Below, one piece after another: positions 1 to 11,613 of a stretch of DNA of 64,000 nucleotides. The notes below the pieces were generated by a model, which had not been told where the DNA came from, searched no databases, and worked only from the letters and a program-made list of their open reading frames with translations. Source of the DNA: Cliona cf. orientalis (Eukaryota; Porifera; Demospongiae; Clionaida; Clionaidae); NCBI GenBank assembly GCA_963930775.1, contig OZ005689.1, forward strand, positions 24,488,058-24,552,057. Direction: 5' to 3'. Made by a program: the position numbers and the translations under genes. Each line of letters begins with the position of its first letter. Within the stretch, counting starts at the first letter, position 1.

Positions 1-1013
1 ATCCACTGGCAAGCTTTCGACGATCATGGAATGGCAGTGGCTTCTTTTCAACTCGAAAGATATGCACTACCATGCTGTGTGCATTCTTGTACCCTTTGAC
101 TCTCTTACTGGCTACATGCATGCATGCAGTGCTTGAACCCAAGTGAGCAACTAGCAGCAATAATAATAAAGCAAGTATAAAAAAAATTGAATAAAGTTGA
201 AGGATGAAGTACATGTAGGGACAGCATTGTCAAAAAGTACACAAACAAGATTTGTAGGGATGATCACATCCACTATACATCCCTATGCTTACTTTCTCAA
301 TTGTACTTCAGAGCTGCAGGCTGCGAATATGACAGTGTGTATAGTCTCCTAATTACCCGAATGACAGCTAATTCAAAGTAAAATTTAACTCACGTGACCA
401 TTACATACTCAATCACCCTAAGTCATGCATAGCAATTAATGAGGGCCGAACTGGCTCTATGGACGGTGCAGTGGTATAAAAATAATACATATACGATCTA
501 TCTACAATGCCCTGCACCCAATCAATGGTTTTCCTCCACTTGTGCTATTGGCATAAAAATATTTTAGCTATTCTACACCAGGAGGGAGTGCACCCTATTG
601 ATGTAAAGTTAAACTCTATGACACCCTAACAGCTGCTCCTTGTGACTGCACACATGTAACCACTACGCAAGGCAATTTTACACCATTGTAATAATTATGA
701 ACTGACCTCGTACCCGGGCCACACGAGGAAGGGGAAGATAGCTACCTATTGCACGCACATGCGCCCACAATCTTTAATAACCTTTACTCATACTCTCCTT
801 CTGCGGTGTGGGTACGAGGCTAAGTAAGTGAGCCTAAAGCCAAGTCAGTAGCTATAGCTAACCACAATTTACACTCTGCAAATTGATAGTATAACCTTCA
901 ATCACTGAATTGACAGTCAGTTACTGTGACTGCTACCTCAGACACATGACTACTACAGTCAGCCAACAGTCCCCACCCCTTCTTGAACTAGCTATATTAC
1001 AAAAGGATGAAGC
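1..1013. other. non-coding stretch, no gene seen
   Basis: No reading frame with recognisable similarity was found. Around 198-290 there is a diverged direct copy of the left part of the small element at 1014-1251 (shared words such as the phrase for a stretch reading AAAAAGTAC...ACACAAA and GATCACATCC), so at least one more degraded copy of that family lies here. Confidence 0.4.
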
Positions 1014-1251
1014 AAGGATGGCAGTGCCAAAAAGTAGCTACACAAATAAAAAAGATTTATAGGGATAATCACATCCGCTACTCATACCTAATCTTCGTGG
1101 CTTTTCATGCTCCTTTGTCATTGATATGAACTCAACCTACTACTATAGTTATACATAGTACTGATTCCTGCATTTAATGTGTGGCTAGCTACTCAAAAAC
1201 CAAGCATAGGGATGAATAGTGATGTCCCTACAGTTTGGCACTACCATCCTT
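1014..1251. mobile_element. small inverted-repeat (MITE-like) element, 238 bp
   Basis: The ends are near-perfect inverted repeats: AAGGATGGCAGTGCCAAA at 1014-1031 and its reverse complement with one mismatch at 1234-1251. There is no coding capacity. A related but diverged copy of the left part lies near 200-290. The family could not be named. Confidence 0.6.
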
Positions 1252-1481
1252 ACAATTTTATTACACTTGTTACTGTTTCTTTTTTTGTTGCCTTTTGGAC
1301 AGTTTAACAATACCACCATGGCATGCTGTTTGCCTATTCAACCTGAACTTCACATCCATCTTTCTTTAAGTTAACTATCTTATACTTTTGTATCTTGTGC
1401 TGTCTATGTGTAGCTATGTGTGTATTAGTGTGTTGAGAATTTCTATATACGCAGTGACTCCCGACAGCATAAAAAGCCTAT

Positions 1482-1648
1482 AGCACCGTATAGCCAGAAA
1501 ATTTGGCGGGAGTTCAATTTGGTGGTTGGGCCTAAATCACCATTTTTAAATATAAATTTATCAGTTTGGTACGGGATTACTGTACGTGTGTGTTCGAAAT
1601 TTTGATTTGGTGGTTGCAAAATAGACTACCAAATATAAATGCTCGCCA
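1482..1648. repeat. degraded ACCGTATAG-type inverted-repeat element
   Basis: It starts with CACCGTATAGCC and holds several short words around AAATTTGG in both orientations, resembling the intact element at 11021-11231. The right terminus is not clearly preserved and adjoins the LINE scrap that follows. This is inference from shared terminal words. Confidence 0.4.
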
Positions 1649-1651
1649 AAT

Positions 1652-1933
1652 TTAATGGGTGAGAACAGATACAACTTGTGTGAGAGAGAGACTATTTGAG
1701 ACAGAAAGCAATTTAGAAAATAAAGGATGGGAAGTATTGAGATAATTGATATTAAAATCCCCCAAAAGAATAAAATTAGATAATAAAGAAGGGTTAATAT
1801 GGGTGCACAAAGCAGTCAAACGATTGTCTAAAATAACAGTGTGGGAGCCAGGAGGATGAAAAAAAGGGCTATAGTTAATGAAACCGATAACAGTTACAAC
1901 TACAAGCTCCAGTTCAGGGCTACCAGTGAACAT
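1652..1933 (-). pseudogene. LINE endonuclease fragment
   Basis: A 93-residue open frame shows the hallmark of an apurinic-endonuclease-type (exonuclease/endonuclease/phosphatase) domain of non-LTR retrotransposons: a hydrophobic strand followed by LLGDFNINYL, where D and N match the conserved GDFN catalytic/metal-binding motif, preceded by a strand-turn region ending in NPSLLSNF. Only the C-terminal part of the domain is present. No reverse transcriptase frame was found on either side, so it is an isolated, 5'- and 3'-truncated scrap. The clade (CR1, L2 or similar) cannot be settled. Confidence 0.7.
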
Positions 1934-2467
1934 AAGGTGATGAGTAAAAACAGAATTAAAAATAGACGATGAGGCACCCCCCCCCCCCCCAATGTATAGT
2001 GCGATCGAGAGGAACTATATTGTAACCATCTATACAAACTCACTATCAATAATGTCACTGCTTAGCTATGACTCTACTATGCACGCAATCAGGCTTGTAC
2101 ATACTGCAAAGGCTCCTGGCATTAAAATATAAAAAAGAAAAATGACCTGTGCTATCTTGATGTACAAAGGATGGAGAATTTGGAGGTTTGTGCAGAGGTG
2201 TGAGAGAAGGAATTTATGGAGCAGTATGGTATTAGCTATACCAAGATATAGTGGGAGCTATTGTTGAGTAGCAGGAACCAGAATTTGAGTGAGAGTCCAT
2301 CTGCGTGGCTAGGCTATATATACGTAGCCACACAAGGGGTGAATATCACCTGCAATAAAATTCCTTCACACTTCTGCCATTGGCATAAAATATCAGGGGA
2401 GATCTAGAGGGACCCATGGCATGTTTCAGAAATACAATGGAATAATTATGCTCTTGGCCTAAAATGC

Positions 2468-3352
2468 TCCCAGAAATCAATCTTTCCTTTTGCCTTAGTA
2501 AAGGCATCTATGGCATGCGTGTATGAACGACCATGATGCCGTGTGAGCGCGGAGCACTATAAACGCGGATGTGTAAGCACTCTCACAGTATTGTTGGCTG
2601 GGGATTTGCTTCTAGTAGAGTAGTGGATTCCAAAGTAGTTCTACCAAACCATGCTAGTCTTTAGCCGCTACAAATATCATTTTGGCTTTTCCATTTAGCT
2701 AATATATGCATACACCCCCATTGAGGAGTGATGATTACATCCTGAGGGGGCTTTTTTACGAGTTTCTTGAGGGTCGTTTTGGCATTTTAATTGGTTCTTA
2801 TGGGCCTCTTTTGGCGATTTTAATTAATCTTGTGGGATAATTTTACTACCAAAAAGCAGATTCTGGAGGGGTCAAGCAACCACTTATTAATTTCCAGAGG
2901 GTATTTCAGATAAATTTAATTGATCCTAGGGGGCTAAACTGTCCAAATTAATTATTCTTGGGGGGCATAACAAGTTAATTAGTTCCTGAGGGGTCACTTC
3001 ACAATTTGCTCCTCAATAGGGGGTATTTGCTTATGAAAAAGCTCAATTAATGTTCCCACAAATCAATCGCCTTAGTAAAGGCATCTATGGCGCACAATAT
3101 TATGTAGCTATACGACCATGATCATGCATGCCTGCCGTGAGAGAAGGTTCACCGTGTGCACATCATATAGTGGAACTGTTCCAGTTGGCGCGCTAGGTAT
3201 ATAACTAGCAAGAGCGCACAAGAACTATTGCGCTCTTGAACTAGCTACAATAGCTAATCTTCTGTTGTTTTATAATCGCTGCCGGGCACGCACCATCGCG
3301 GAGCACTATACTGAAACGTGGATGCGCGAACACTCTCACAGTATTGTTACAT
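2468..3352. repeat. direct duplication flanking a small element
   Basis: The words CCTTAGTAAAGGCATCTATGG and GCGGAGCACTATA...CACTCTCACAGTATTGTT occur first at about 2490-2592 and again, spread over about 3060-3352, in the same order. The second copy runs directly into the DUF7869-like gene fragment, so the duplicated DNA may be the untranslated or flanking part of that element family. Confidence 0.5.
2714..3024. mobile_element. MITE-like element with ACCCCCATTGAGGAG ends
   Basis: The left end ACCCCCATTGAGGAG (2714-2728) is answered by CTCCTCAATAGGGGGT (3009-3024), an inverted repeat with minor differences. The interior consists of G-rich and TTAATT-rich words repeated every 40-50 bp (for example TTAATTGATCC, TTAATTATTCTTGG), so it is internally repetitive. 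No coding potential. Confidence 0.55.
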
Positions 3353-5484
3353 GGTTGGGATTGCAGTTCCAGGCTTTATCCGTGCGTTAAGACATAGCAC
3401 CTTCAGCTCTCCATCGATGGTAAACATCTGTTTCAGGACTGCCTTGGCCGTGTCAATCAAGCTCTTGTAGTAAGAGCGCTCCTGGGTTGCCAGCAAGAGG
3501 TGTACCTCAGCGTCTTTGAGTACCTTTATGGAGAAGGTGATCAATATAAGTTCTTTAACATGTATTTGTGTGTGTGCTCACATGTATGTGAGTGTATGCA
3601 TGTGTGTGTGTGTATGTGCGGGTATGTGAGTGTGTACATGTGCGTGCTCATGTATGTATGTGTGTGTATGTGCGGGTATGAGAGTGTGCATGTGTGTATG
3701 TGTGTATGTGTATGTGCGGGTATGTGAATGTGTGCATGTGCGTGCTCATGTGTGTATGTGAGAGTGTGAGAGTGTGCATCCATTTATGTGTGCAGGTATG
3801 TGAGTGCGCACTGTGTGTATGCATTTGTGTGTGTGTATGCACATGCATATATTACTCATTTCTGGGAGTGGCATGTGTGTGTTATTTACCTGTGACTTTT
3901 CAGACTCGGGTGTGTTGGCTGCTCTCATTATTACTCTACTGTTTTTCTGGCAAACCCAACACAGATCTGACAAGGGCTTCATCACAGTGATGTGTGGAGT
4001 CAGTTGTCTCCATAGTGAGCAAAACGTGTACGCTGCAGCTCTTAGCCCTGTGTCATCGCGAACAAGCTTGTAGTCGATCCAGACAGCCGACAATGTATGT
4101 TCATGCAAGGTATGTTAATGATTGTGGGAACCACAGAGTGTGTCAAAGTAACGTAGTGGGTATATGTGCATGTTTCCCTTGCTACCTATGGTGGTGTGAG
4201 CCACAAAAGGCTTATACACCACAAGTGGAGGAGGGGGGCCTATAAGCCACTAGAGTCAATGTATGTGCTTTTATGATTGCAATTGTGTGATACTGGTGCA
4301 TGATATGTCTGAAACTAACTTTTATGGTGGTGCAAGTTGGTAATAGTTGAATGTCATCCCACTTGTATCCAGGGATACGGCCAGGCAGAAGAATGGCGTG
4401 TGTCTCGGCATAGTTGCTTAAGAAGCGGACGAGATTCTGGACCTCAACGAAAGACGAGGCATTATGGGGTAAGCACTTGCTCCGTTTGTGTATCCTTGTA
4501 GTGAGGCCCGTGGCAAGGAAAGGTGCCTTCACAGCCATAAAGCGATCTTTACCTGGGATTTAATGTACATTTGTTATTACCCTTTACATGTACATGTATT
4601 TGTAATCGCTATCATACCAATTCCATGCAGCTTCTGGAAGGTTTTGCCGCATATTCTCCACCCACCATGATGGAACAGCATAGCTGATCGCTGTCTTGTT
4701 GTTGGTGCTTTCTTGACCTGGCTCCGGTTTCTGCATCATTGGATAGCAGTGCCATTATTTGGCCAAGGAGCACCAAATCAAGCTCATCTCTTGTGAGTGC
4801 CGCACACTGTTGCCTGTACTCCTCGTAGTGTTCTCGAGGAAACAGTGTTGAACAAGGCTTTCCTCCTGCTCTTTTGCAGCCACATCCCTTCTCCAAGAAT
4901 TTGGTGAGGTCTGGATCTGGGTCCTCCTAGTGAAGTAGTGAATGGTGAGACAGTTGTAGGACTTGAGCTTCCACAGACTTACCACACTGCTCTCGGCAGT
5001 CTCAACACTCTGGGGTAGGTGCACCCTCACTCACACTCTCTGGGCTAGCTACTGTGGCTGCTGGTGCCCTGGTCGAGTCTGAAAGTGGGTCAAGGAAAGC
5101 AGGAATGCTGGCTACTGCCTCCTCTACATCTACAATGAGGGACTGTCACCACCACTATCATCATCCTCCAAGCCATCACAAGAATCTAGTTTAGATTTAG
5201 TTTTATACATGTATTGTTGTGAGTTATGAATATAAAAGTATTACCAGCAGTAGCCAAGTCTCCATCTTCTGTTTCATCTGTACCAGAATGTGTTTGATAA
5301 AGTTATGTTTTCTATTGAACAGTACATTACCTGAGGAAGGGTCGTCCTCATTATCATCGTGGTCGTCCCCACATAAGTATTCTTCAACAAACTCGAGTAG
5401 GGCGGAGTCATCTGAACTTCCAAGGTCGAGGCCTTCTCGCGTGAGGCGATTGATCGCTTGAGCTACTTCTTTAGAGGACGACAT
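3347..5484 (-). pseudogene. DUF7869-like transposon gene, 5' part only
   Basis: This is a multi-exon minus-strand gene homologous along its length to the plus-strand copy at 18247-20922. Exon 1 (5484-5331) encodes an acidic N terminus starting MSSSKEVAQAINRL and ends at a GT donor. Later pieces encode a Cys-containing segment (GCGCKRAGGKPC, about 4896), a block ending DELDLVLLGQIM, a segment near 4553-4330 with GLTTRIH and LLPGRIPGY, a segment near 4060-3890 with MKPLSDLCWVCQKN, and a last piece near 3530-3400 with ERSYYKSLIDTAKA. The C-terminal half with the DNCGGQNKNN core seen in the other copy is missing. Frames shift between pieces near 5130 and 4690. It is a decayed, 3'-truncated copy; about 340 bp upstream of its start lies a TGTGACC-type terminus. 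Confidence 0.7.
3560..3852. repeat. TG-rich microsatellite/minisatellite
   Basis: About 290 bp of imperfect TGTGTATGTG/TGCGGGTATG repeats lie in what would be an intron of the minus-strand DUF7869-like gene. They give long spurious Cys/Val/Met or His/Thr frames on both strands, which were ignored. Confidence 0.9.
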
Positions 5485-5529
5485 CTCGAAAGTGGCTGCT
5501 TCTCTGACTAGAATCCACCTGTAACAAGG

Positions 5530-5838
5530 TAGGCTCCCGCGCGCACGCTTGTACAGTTACGTAAGCGTCCAATTAGTGTCCGTAGCAACGCTCTCCGTAT
5601 ACTGGTGGTGTAGCCGTACAGGCGAACAGACATGGGTCAGCGTCTGGGCTTATTTCGCCCTTATGGTAACGCTTCTGCCCTTCTTACCTCGCAGGCGAGT
5701 AAGTAAGGTATTTATCTATCCATTCATGCAATAATAGCGATTTTGCCAAAATTCGAGCTTGCGGCCAAAACGTGCCAATAGTCATGATAATGCATTCTCG
5801 CGACATGCCGGGTTTTTGCAAATCCGGTCACATATTAA
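5530..5838. mobile_element. terminal region of the TGTGACC transposon family
   Basis: Read on the minus strand this begins TGTGACCGGATTTGC and continues with CCCGGCATGTCGCGAGAA, closely matching the right ends of the elements at 25445-26103 and 32295-32885. Further in, words around GTAGCAACG, CTCCGT, CCGTACAG and GGCTTATTTC are shared with the interior of the element at 25445-26103. It lies directly upstream of the start of the DUF7869-like gene, so it is probably that gene's own 5' terminal repeat plus promoter region. Confidence 0.65.
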
Positions 5839-6698
5839 CATAGTTATCAACCACAGGTTTATCTGAGCTAGAATACTAACACCTACACTCCCACAAAAGT
5901 TTTCTATTAGTTAACTGATTATAGTACAACCAAGTAGAGATATAACACAGTATTATTAAGCGCAGTAATTTATGGCACACACCCTCTCCCTTCAGGCCAA
6001 CCTCAGTAGCATGACATCCGCTGGCCCTACTAAACTGGGATGTGCAGTCTACAACTTGTCATTTTATTTAACCGTATAGTATATTGATCATGCTGTGTGC
6101 ATGATCTGTATGTACAGGGAAATCCATAGTCATCTTCCTGGTCCGCTCAGATTGCCGCTATGATCGTTGGATTCAAGCTGTAGGACTAAACAGTTGCTAT
6201 GCATAATATAATTTTGTTTCTATAATTAATCTAACATTGAGTCTCCATCCCCAACCCAAAATCAATACCGTAGTAAAGATCTGCTGCTCCAGTCCCTTCC
6301 ACCAGAGGTTCAAGATCATTGAGGAGTGATCAAACCAAGGATATCAGAGATCAAAGATACAGGCAGGTATAATAACATAGCTAGAATGGTACATATTAAC
6401 TGAGTATATCACGAAACGTAGCTGGTATGCCCCCCCCCCCGACAAAGCCATGGCCAGCATGTCTAAATCCTTCCACCATTAGTTTAGAATTACCACTGAG
6501 GAAATTAAACCAGGTATTCAGGAATCGAAGGCAATGCAGATGTTAGCGCCACCTACTGGTCCCTACATGGATGACTGACCATGCTGACTTACCTCCCATT
6601 ACCATTTACCTGCCACTTTGATGAGCCCCGCGTTCTGTAACACATGATATTGTTGGTGAGCTTCAATTAGCAAGCTGGCTATCCGATGCAAGTATTAA
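5839..6698. other. non-coding stretch, no gene seen
   Basis: Nothing coding was recognised. It contains a poly-C run near 6430 and presumably the 5' flank of the CACTA copy that follows; no CACTG-type terminus could be located. Confidence 0.4.
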
Positions 6699-6700
6699 AG

Positions 6701-9700
6701 ATGGCTATCTCCTCCAGTGGAAGGCACCTTCGAAGACTCTGTGGGCGTTGTAATGAAGAACTTTCTTATTCTGGCTATCGATCACATAAAGCTTTGTACT
6801 ACGTGGAATCCGAGGAGAGATGGCTGTCTCCAGTGACGCACTGTGACAAGGACAGCGGTAGCACTACTATCTACGCCACACCTGGTTGAGACGGCTGATG
6901 ATGCCGGGATAATCGAGGACACGCTAATTGACCAAAACCGGTAACTTGAACATAGCTATTCATTTCCTGTAGCCTCATCTCAGGCCGCTCTCTCTATTTC
7001 CCAGCCGTTTTAATGTTGTACGGCCCAGCTAGGGAGATTGAGAGAAAGCCAGGGGACAAGGCGACAGTGGGCCTACCAGTCTCACACAGTTTATATGATA
7101 TTATGTTTATATATTTATAGTTTATGATCCACACAATGATATGGAATTTCCTGCCGATTCTGATCTCCCACCCGACAGTCGGACCCCTGAAGACTTGGAT
7201 ACTGATGAAGGCTTGTATACTAGGATATACTATAGCCTTCAATTTATTTATTATGAGTAATTGTTTGTTTAGATTCAAGCAATGAATGTGTTAAGGAAGA
7301 CAATATTGTTGAAGACTCGGGTGATAGGTATGATCAAGACTTAGTAGATCCTACTCATGTCACTGAAGCACACCTTAATCCTGGAGTTGTTATTGACACG
7401 CTTATCACTATTATAGTAGTTGCCTTCCTTCTCCAGTTCAGAATCGTGTATAACATTCTAATCGTGCAATCATTGTGCTGCTCAGATTTTTCAAGTACTT
7501 GCTGCTTTTAATTGGTAAAAGCTTTGGGATTCCAAATTTAAGCAGTCAGCTATATCCACTGCAAAGCATTCCAGGCTGCTATTCTTATCTACTACAGATT
7601 AATAGTGATCCATACAAGGAGTATACCGTTTGCCAACCAGAAGATACAAACACTTATAACAAGGGTTGGCACCTCTTACCAATCTGTTACATGCTCCTTT
7701 GTCGAATTTCCCAATCACCCTCAACATCGCTATCGGCTACCTTGCACTACCGTTCTTCTGAACGGTATAAAACGTAGGAAAGAGTACGTGTTCAGACCAA
7801 GAAAGTTACTATTATTATGGTCTGAAAGCAGCATTGTGTACATTGGTGAAGCGGCCAAATTTCTTGGATATATGCAATCTTTGGCTTAAAAAGAAGAAAC
7901 ATGCCAGGATGGGATGGAAAGAATTTATGTCTTCTATGTCATCAGGAGGAAGAAAACCAAACAATATTTAATATTGTTTGGTTTTCTTCCTCCTGATCGT
8001 TGAGGATTGTTGATGAATGTGGACTGGTTCCAGCCATACAAAAATATTTCGTACTCAGTTGGTGTTATTTTTGAGGTGATCATTAATCTACCCAGAAATA
8101 TCAGATATAGTGAGGAAAATGTCATGATAATTGGTATTATACCACGTCCCAAAGAAGCACATAATTCTTTTCTTGGACCATTTGTAAGTGAACTCTTAGT
8201 TTTATTCCGGAATCTGGCTTATGACTTCAGCTGGGAGGCAATTTGTTCGCTGTGTGCTAGTATGTCAATCCTCCGATATCCCTGCTACGAGAAAAGCTGC
8301 TGGATTTCTTGGGCACAATGCAAACAAGGCGTGTTCACGGTGCCTCAAACCTTTCCCAAAAATTAGATTGTTCAGGCTTTGATAGAGATTCATGGCCAAA
8401 AAGGACTAATGCTTCCCATCGTTAAAGTGCATACCAGACACTGACATACAGAACAAAGGCTGACAGAAAAATTGAGAAAGCAAATGGAGCAAGATACTGT
8501 ATTCTTTTCGAGCTACCCTACTATGATGCCATAAGATTTCCTGTGATAGATGTTATGCACAATTTATTTTTGGGTACAGCAAAGAATATAATGTCTATAT
8601 GGAAAGACTTGAAGCTTCTCACGAAAACTACTTTTAATATCCTGCAACAAAGGATACAAGATGCCAATGTTCCCATCGACATTGGTCGAATACCATACAA
8701 GATTGATAGTGGAATGGCTGGTATGACAGCAGACAAGTGGAAGAACTGGACATGCGTTTATTCTTTGTATTTACTTCACGATATACTTCCCAGTGATCAT
8801 TTGAGCTGCTGGTGGTTGTTTGTACAAGCGTGCATCCTGATTTGCCAGCCTCTAATAAGCAATGCTGACATAGATAGAGCTGACCAACTGCTGCTAGAGT
8901 TTTGCAAACATTTTGAAACCATATATGGTCCTGAAAGCTGCACAATCAACCTACATTTACACTGCCATCTTGCTGAGTGTTTAAGGGATTATGGTCTGGC
9001 ACATGCACATGCTACTTGGTGTTTCAGTTTTGAACAATGCAATGGATTATTAGGAAGGACGCCAAGCAACAAGCGATCCCTTCAGATCGGGAAAACTGAC
9101 TCGGTTTGTTGATCAGATGGAGTCGCCTCAATCACTTACTCAGCTTTCAGAGTTAAATCAGTTTTTTCCAATGATGATAGTCGGTTCATTGAGAGAAACC
9201 CGCACCAGTTCTGAATTATTTATCAAGCACTCTCATCTATCAAGGGGAATAAACCTACATGAGCTAAATTTCGGCTGTGTAGATGACCTCATTTATCCTG
9301 TTGGACAAATGTATGAACATGCCTTGCAACAGTACCAGGTGGATTTTCTAACTAAAATGTATCAAGCAGTGATAACAGATGGCACAGTACTCCATGTCAG
9401 CCCACTCTGTCGTCGATTTGCTAGGGTGAAAATTGTGGATAATATGTATGCGTCACAAATGACTAAATGTGACAGCGCTAGCTACATATGTGCCTACTGG
9501 CTTGGAGACAACAATCAGACTATTGATTTACATGCAGCATGCAGACCAGGACAGGTGCAGTATTATATAAAGCATAATGTAGTGTTGAAACGATCATCAG
9601 AGGAAATACCCATGTCATTCCTACTTGCGTTCACCGAGTGGTATAAATAGCATCCTGAAAAGAATTACCTTCTATTTCCGGTCACCTTGTGGTCTTCTGA

Positions 9701-9745
9701 CTTTGTATCAGCGAAGCTTCATTTTTATCAATTTGCAGAATAGCT
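6701..9745 (+). pseudogene. CACTA/EnSpm transposase remnant (copy A)
   Basis: This is a TNP2-like (Transposase_21 family) transposase in pieces. The first exon begins MAISSSGRHLRRL and has a CGRCNEELSYSGYRSHKALYY zinc-ribbon-like motif matching the start of copy B. An acidic exon follows at about 7135-7240, then pieces with RRKEYVFRPRK. The core reads VDWFQPYKNISYS and IIGIIPRPKE near 8010-8160, then IDVMHNLFLGTAKN near 8545, then CHLAECLRDYG and QCNGLLGR near 8960-9060, and a C-terminal block to 9650. Homologous blocks occur in the same order in copy B (26115-29211). A perfect 57-bp palindrome replaces coding sequence at 7941-7997, and several frameshifts are evident. The 3' end abuts the convergent kinase remnant. 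It is clearly inactive. Confidence 0.8.
7941..7997. repeat. perfect 28-bp-arm palindrome inside transposase copy A
   Basis: The left arm (7941-7968) begins ATCAGGAGGAAGAAAACC and the right arm (7970-7997) is its exact reverse complement, separated by a single T. It interrupts the coding match to CACTA transposases just upstream of the VDWFQPYK motif, where about 50 residues of the family are missing. Confidence 0.95.
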
Positions 9746-10639
9746 GGAAGATGCATGCAACTGAAAATATCAATGAATTTTCCAGAGAGACCATACATAC
9801 AACAATGGAAGTACTATTGTTATTACACCAATCGGTTGTGCAAAATTTTAATGTAATTATGTCTGGACGTAAATCTCCATTGTATTGCATACATTGCTCA
9901 GATACTTCTTTTATCCTATTATTAAGTGATGAATGGACATTAATTGTGTTTAATACTCTTCCAACAGAATAGACATCGGTTGTAGCACTTTGCCTGAAAT
10001 ATCCGTCACATAGATCAGGTGCAATTTGGGGATGGTGAGTTTTATAACGCTTCTTTTCCTCTTGTGTCAGAGAGTAATATTTTCCTTCACTACTCTTGCA
10101 AGCTTTACCAAAGTCAACAACTGCTAATCCGAGATGAAGTTTTACTCAGTGCAATATTATCATCTTTCAAATCGTTATGGAGAATTATACATTGATGCTC
10201 TAAACCAGATATGTCAACCATGATCCTTCTCCAGTCAACTCCATTTAGTAATCTTGCCATCTTTGATGAGGTAGAAAACAGAGAATGAATTATCACCGAG
10301 TAATCACTGTAACCATGAAAGCTGGTTACAATAGCAAGGTGGTTACCTACCTACACAACTACACCTACACCTACACCTACTACACACCTATACACACTCC
10401 TACCTACCCTACACTCCTACACACACTCTGAACAGATATGGCAAGTTAGGATGAATAAAATTAGAAAGGATGTTAGCTTCATGGTAAAACGCAGAATTGT
10501 TGTTTCGCTTGAATACCTTGACACAAGTTTTGTAGTGCCCAAGAGTACGTAAAGAGCACACTCCAAACCATCCTGAACCCAACTGTTTTGACTCTGATAA
10601 GAACGCTTTATCATTAATAACCTTAATGCACGATAGTGA
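9735..10639 (-). pseudogene. protein kinase domain, broken
   Basis: All main kinase landmarks can be read in order on the minus strand: glycine-rich loop QLGSGWFGVCSLR (about 10590), lysine in CVKVFKRNNN (about 10520), a helix with FYHEANILSNFIHPNLPYL (about 10490-10440), catalytic loop ILHNDLKDDNIAL with HND in place of HRD (about 10160), DFG in AVVDFGKAC (about 10110), an APDL motif in the activation segment (about 10030), TTDVYSVGR (about 9970), and C-lobe end QCMQYNGDLRPDI (about 9890). Frame changes between the catalytic loop and DFG and within the N lobe, and a minisatellite in the probable intron at 10347-10436, indicate a pseudogene or an intron-split gene with lesions. The kinase subfamily is unknown. 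It is convergent with CACTA copy A. Confidence 0.75.
10347..10436. repeat. CTACAC minisatellite
   Basis: Imperfect repeats of CTACAC/CTACCTA lie between N-lobe and catalytic-loop parts of the kinase remnant, most likely in an intron. Confidence 0.85.
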
Positions 10640-10967
10640 CAGGGGCGGATCCAGGGGGGGGGGGTCATGGGAGGCAGGTGACCGCCCTTCCAGGGCTGAA
10701 TATCTCGTACCAGCTTGCTGTGCTTGGCTAAACAGCCAGCTCTACCACCCTCCCTTCAACTAATGAACCTTGATCTGACACAAAATATAGCTTAAAAACC
10801 TGTTTGTACGGTGAGAAAGTCGGGTTCCATTGACATCTCAGGCTGTTTCTCTCGTTCGCGGCAACGATGTGGGGGTGGTTTTCACAAAAATGGGCATGGC
10901 CAAAATTTCGTGCACGATTATTTACTATGACCCCCCCCCCCAACTTGATGTCCTGGATCCACCCCTG
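10640..10967. mobile_element. hAT-like MITE with CAGGGGCGGATCCAGG ends
   Basis: The left end CAGGGGCGGATCCAGG (10640-10655) is answered by CCTGGATCCACCCCTG (10952-10967). Both ends carry a G or C homopolymer just inside. The CAGGGG-type end is typical of hAT-derived elements in many animals. The word AGTGA is found immediately outside on both sides; a full 8-bp target duplication is not preserved. It lies just upstream of the kinase glycine-rich loop. Confidence 0.7.
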
Positions 10968-11020
10968 AGTGATGTAGCTGAAGTTTGATTAAAATGTCCA
11001 CTGGTGGCCAAGGTAGGATA

Positions 11021-11231
11021 CCGTATAGCGGGAAAATTTCGAGGGAGAAAACTTTCGCGGATCGGTAGGAAAGGAGCATTTCGCATAGAAAACTTTTGCG
11101 GAATGTTAAAACTGGTCGCATAATGGGTGTGGCATGCCTAGAATTTCGTGGAGAAAACTTTCGTGGATGGATGGCTGAAAAATCGCGAAATTCGTGAAAG
11201 TTTTCTCCCGCGAAACTTTCCCACTATACGG
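11021..11231. mobile_element. Tc1/mariner-like MITE, 211 bp, TA target
   Basis: The ends CCGTATAGCGGGAAAATTTC and, inverted, CCGTATAGTGGGAAAGTTTC are flanked by TA on both sides (11019-11020 and 11232-11233). The interior repeats AAAACTTTCG-type words in both orientations so that almost the whole element can fold back. A degraded relative lies at about 1482-1648. Confidence 0.8.
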
Positions 11232-11613
11232 TACCCAAGACGCTGCAGGTGATTGGCACGGCTAAATGGGTCCCTTAACAGCACATTCTCAAGTTCAGCT
11301 TCTTGATGTTTCCTAATAAATCAAAATAGTAGCTATAGTAAGTTATAGAATTGATACACAATTTAGAAGCTTACTTTTTCAAAGTTTTTGTGGTAATATT
11401 TGCCTTATTTACAGCAGTCTTCAGTAGTGATGATTGACACGTAAGCCTCAAACTTCGTTCCTTCGAACAATAGATTCTTTTAAACGTTCTATTGGACCAC
11501 TCTGTGATTTTCTCGTCTTTTTCTTGTATTGCTTCTTTCTCTCGCGAGCACGATCGCTCATCTCCAGCTCTGCTATCCAGGTAGCACTGCTTGGAAACCA
11601 CACCTTATCCAAA

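Noticed and set aside
3500-3990. Several overlapping frames rich in Val/Cys/Met or His/Thr
   Set aside because: They are produced by the TG-rich microsatellite in an intron; all frames stay open because of the repeat period.
9625-9972. Plus-strand 115-residue frame after the CACTA transposase
   Set aside because: Most of it is antisense to the kinase C lobe, whose motifs are convincing on the minus strand.
6699-10639. Idea that the kinase was captured inside CACTA copy A
   Set aside because: No CACTG-type ends were found around the pair, so capture cannot be supported.
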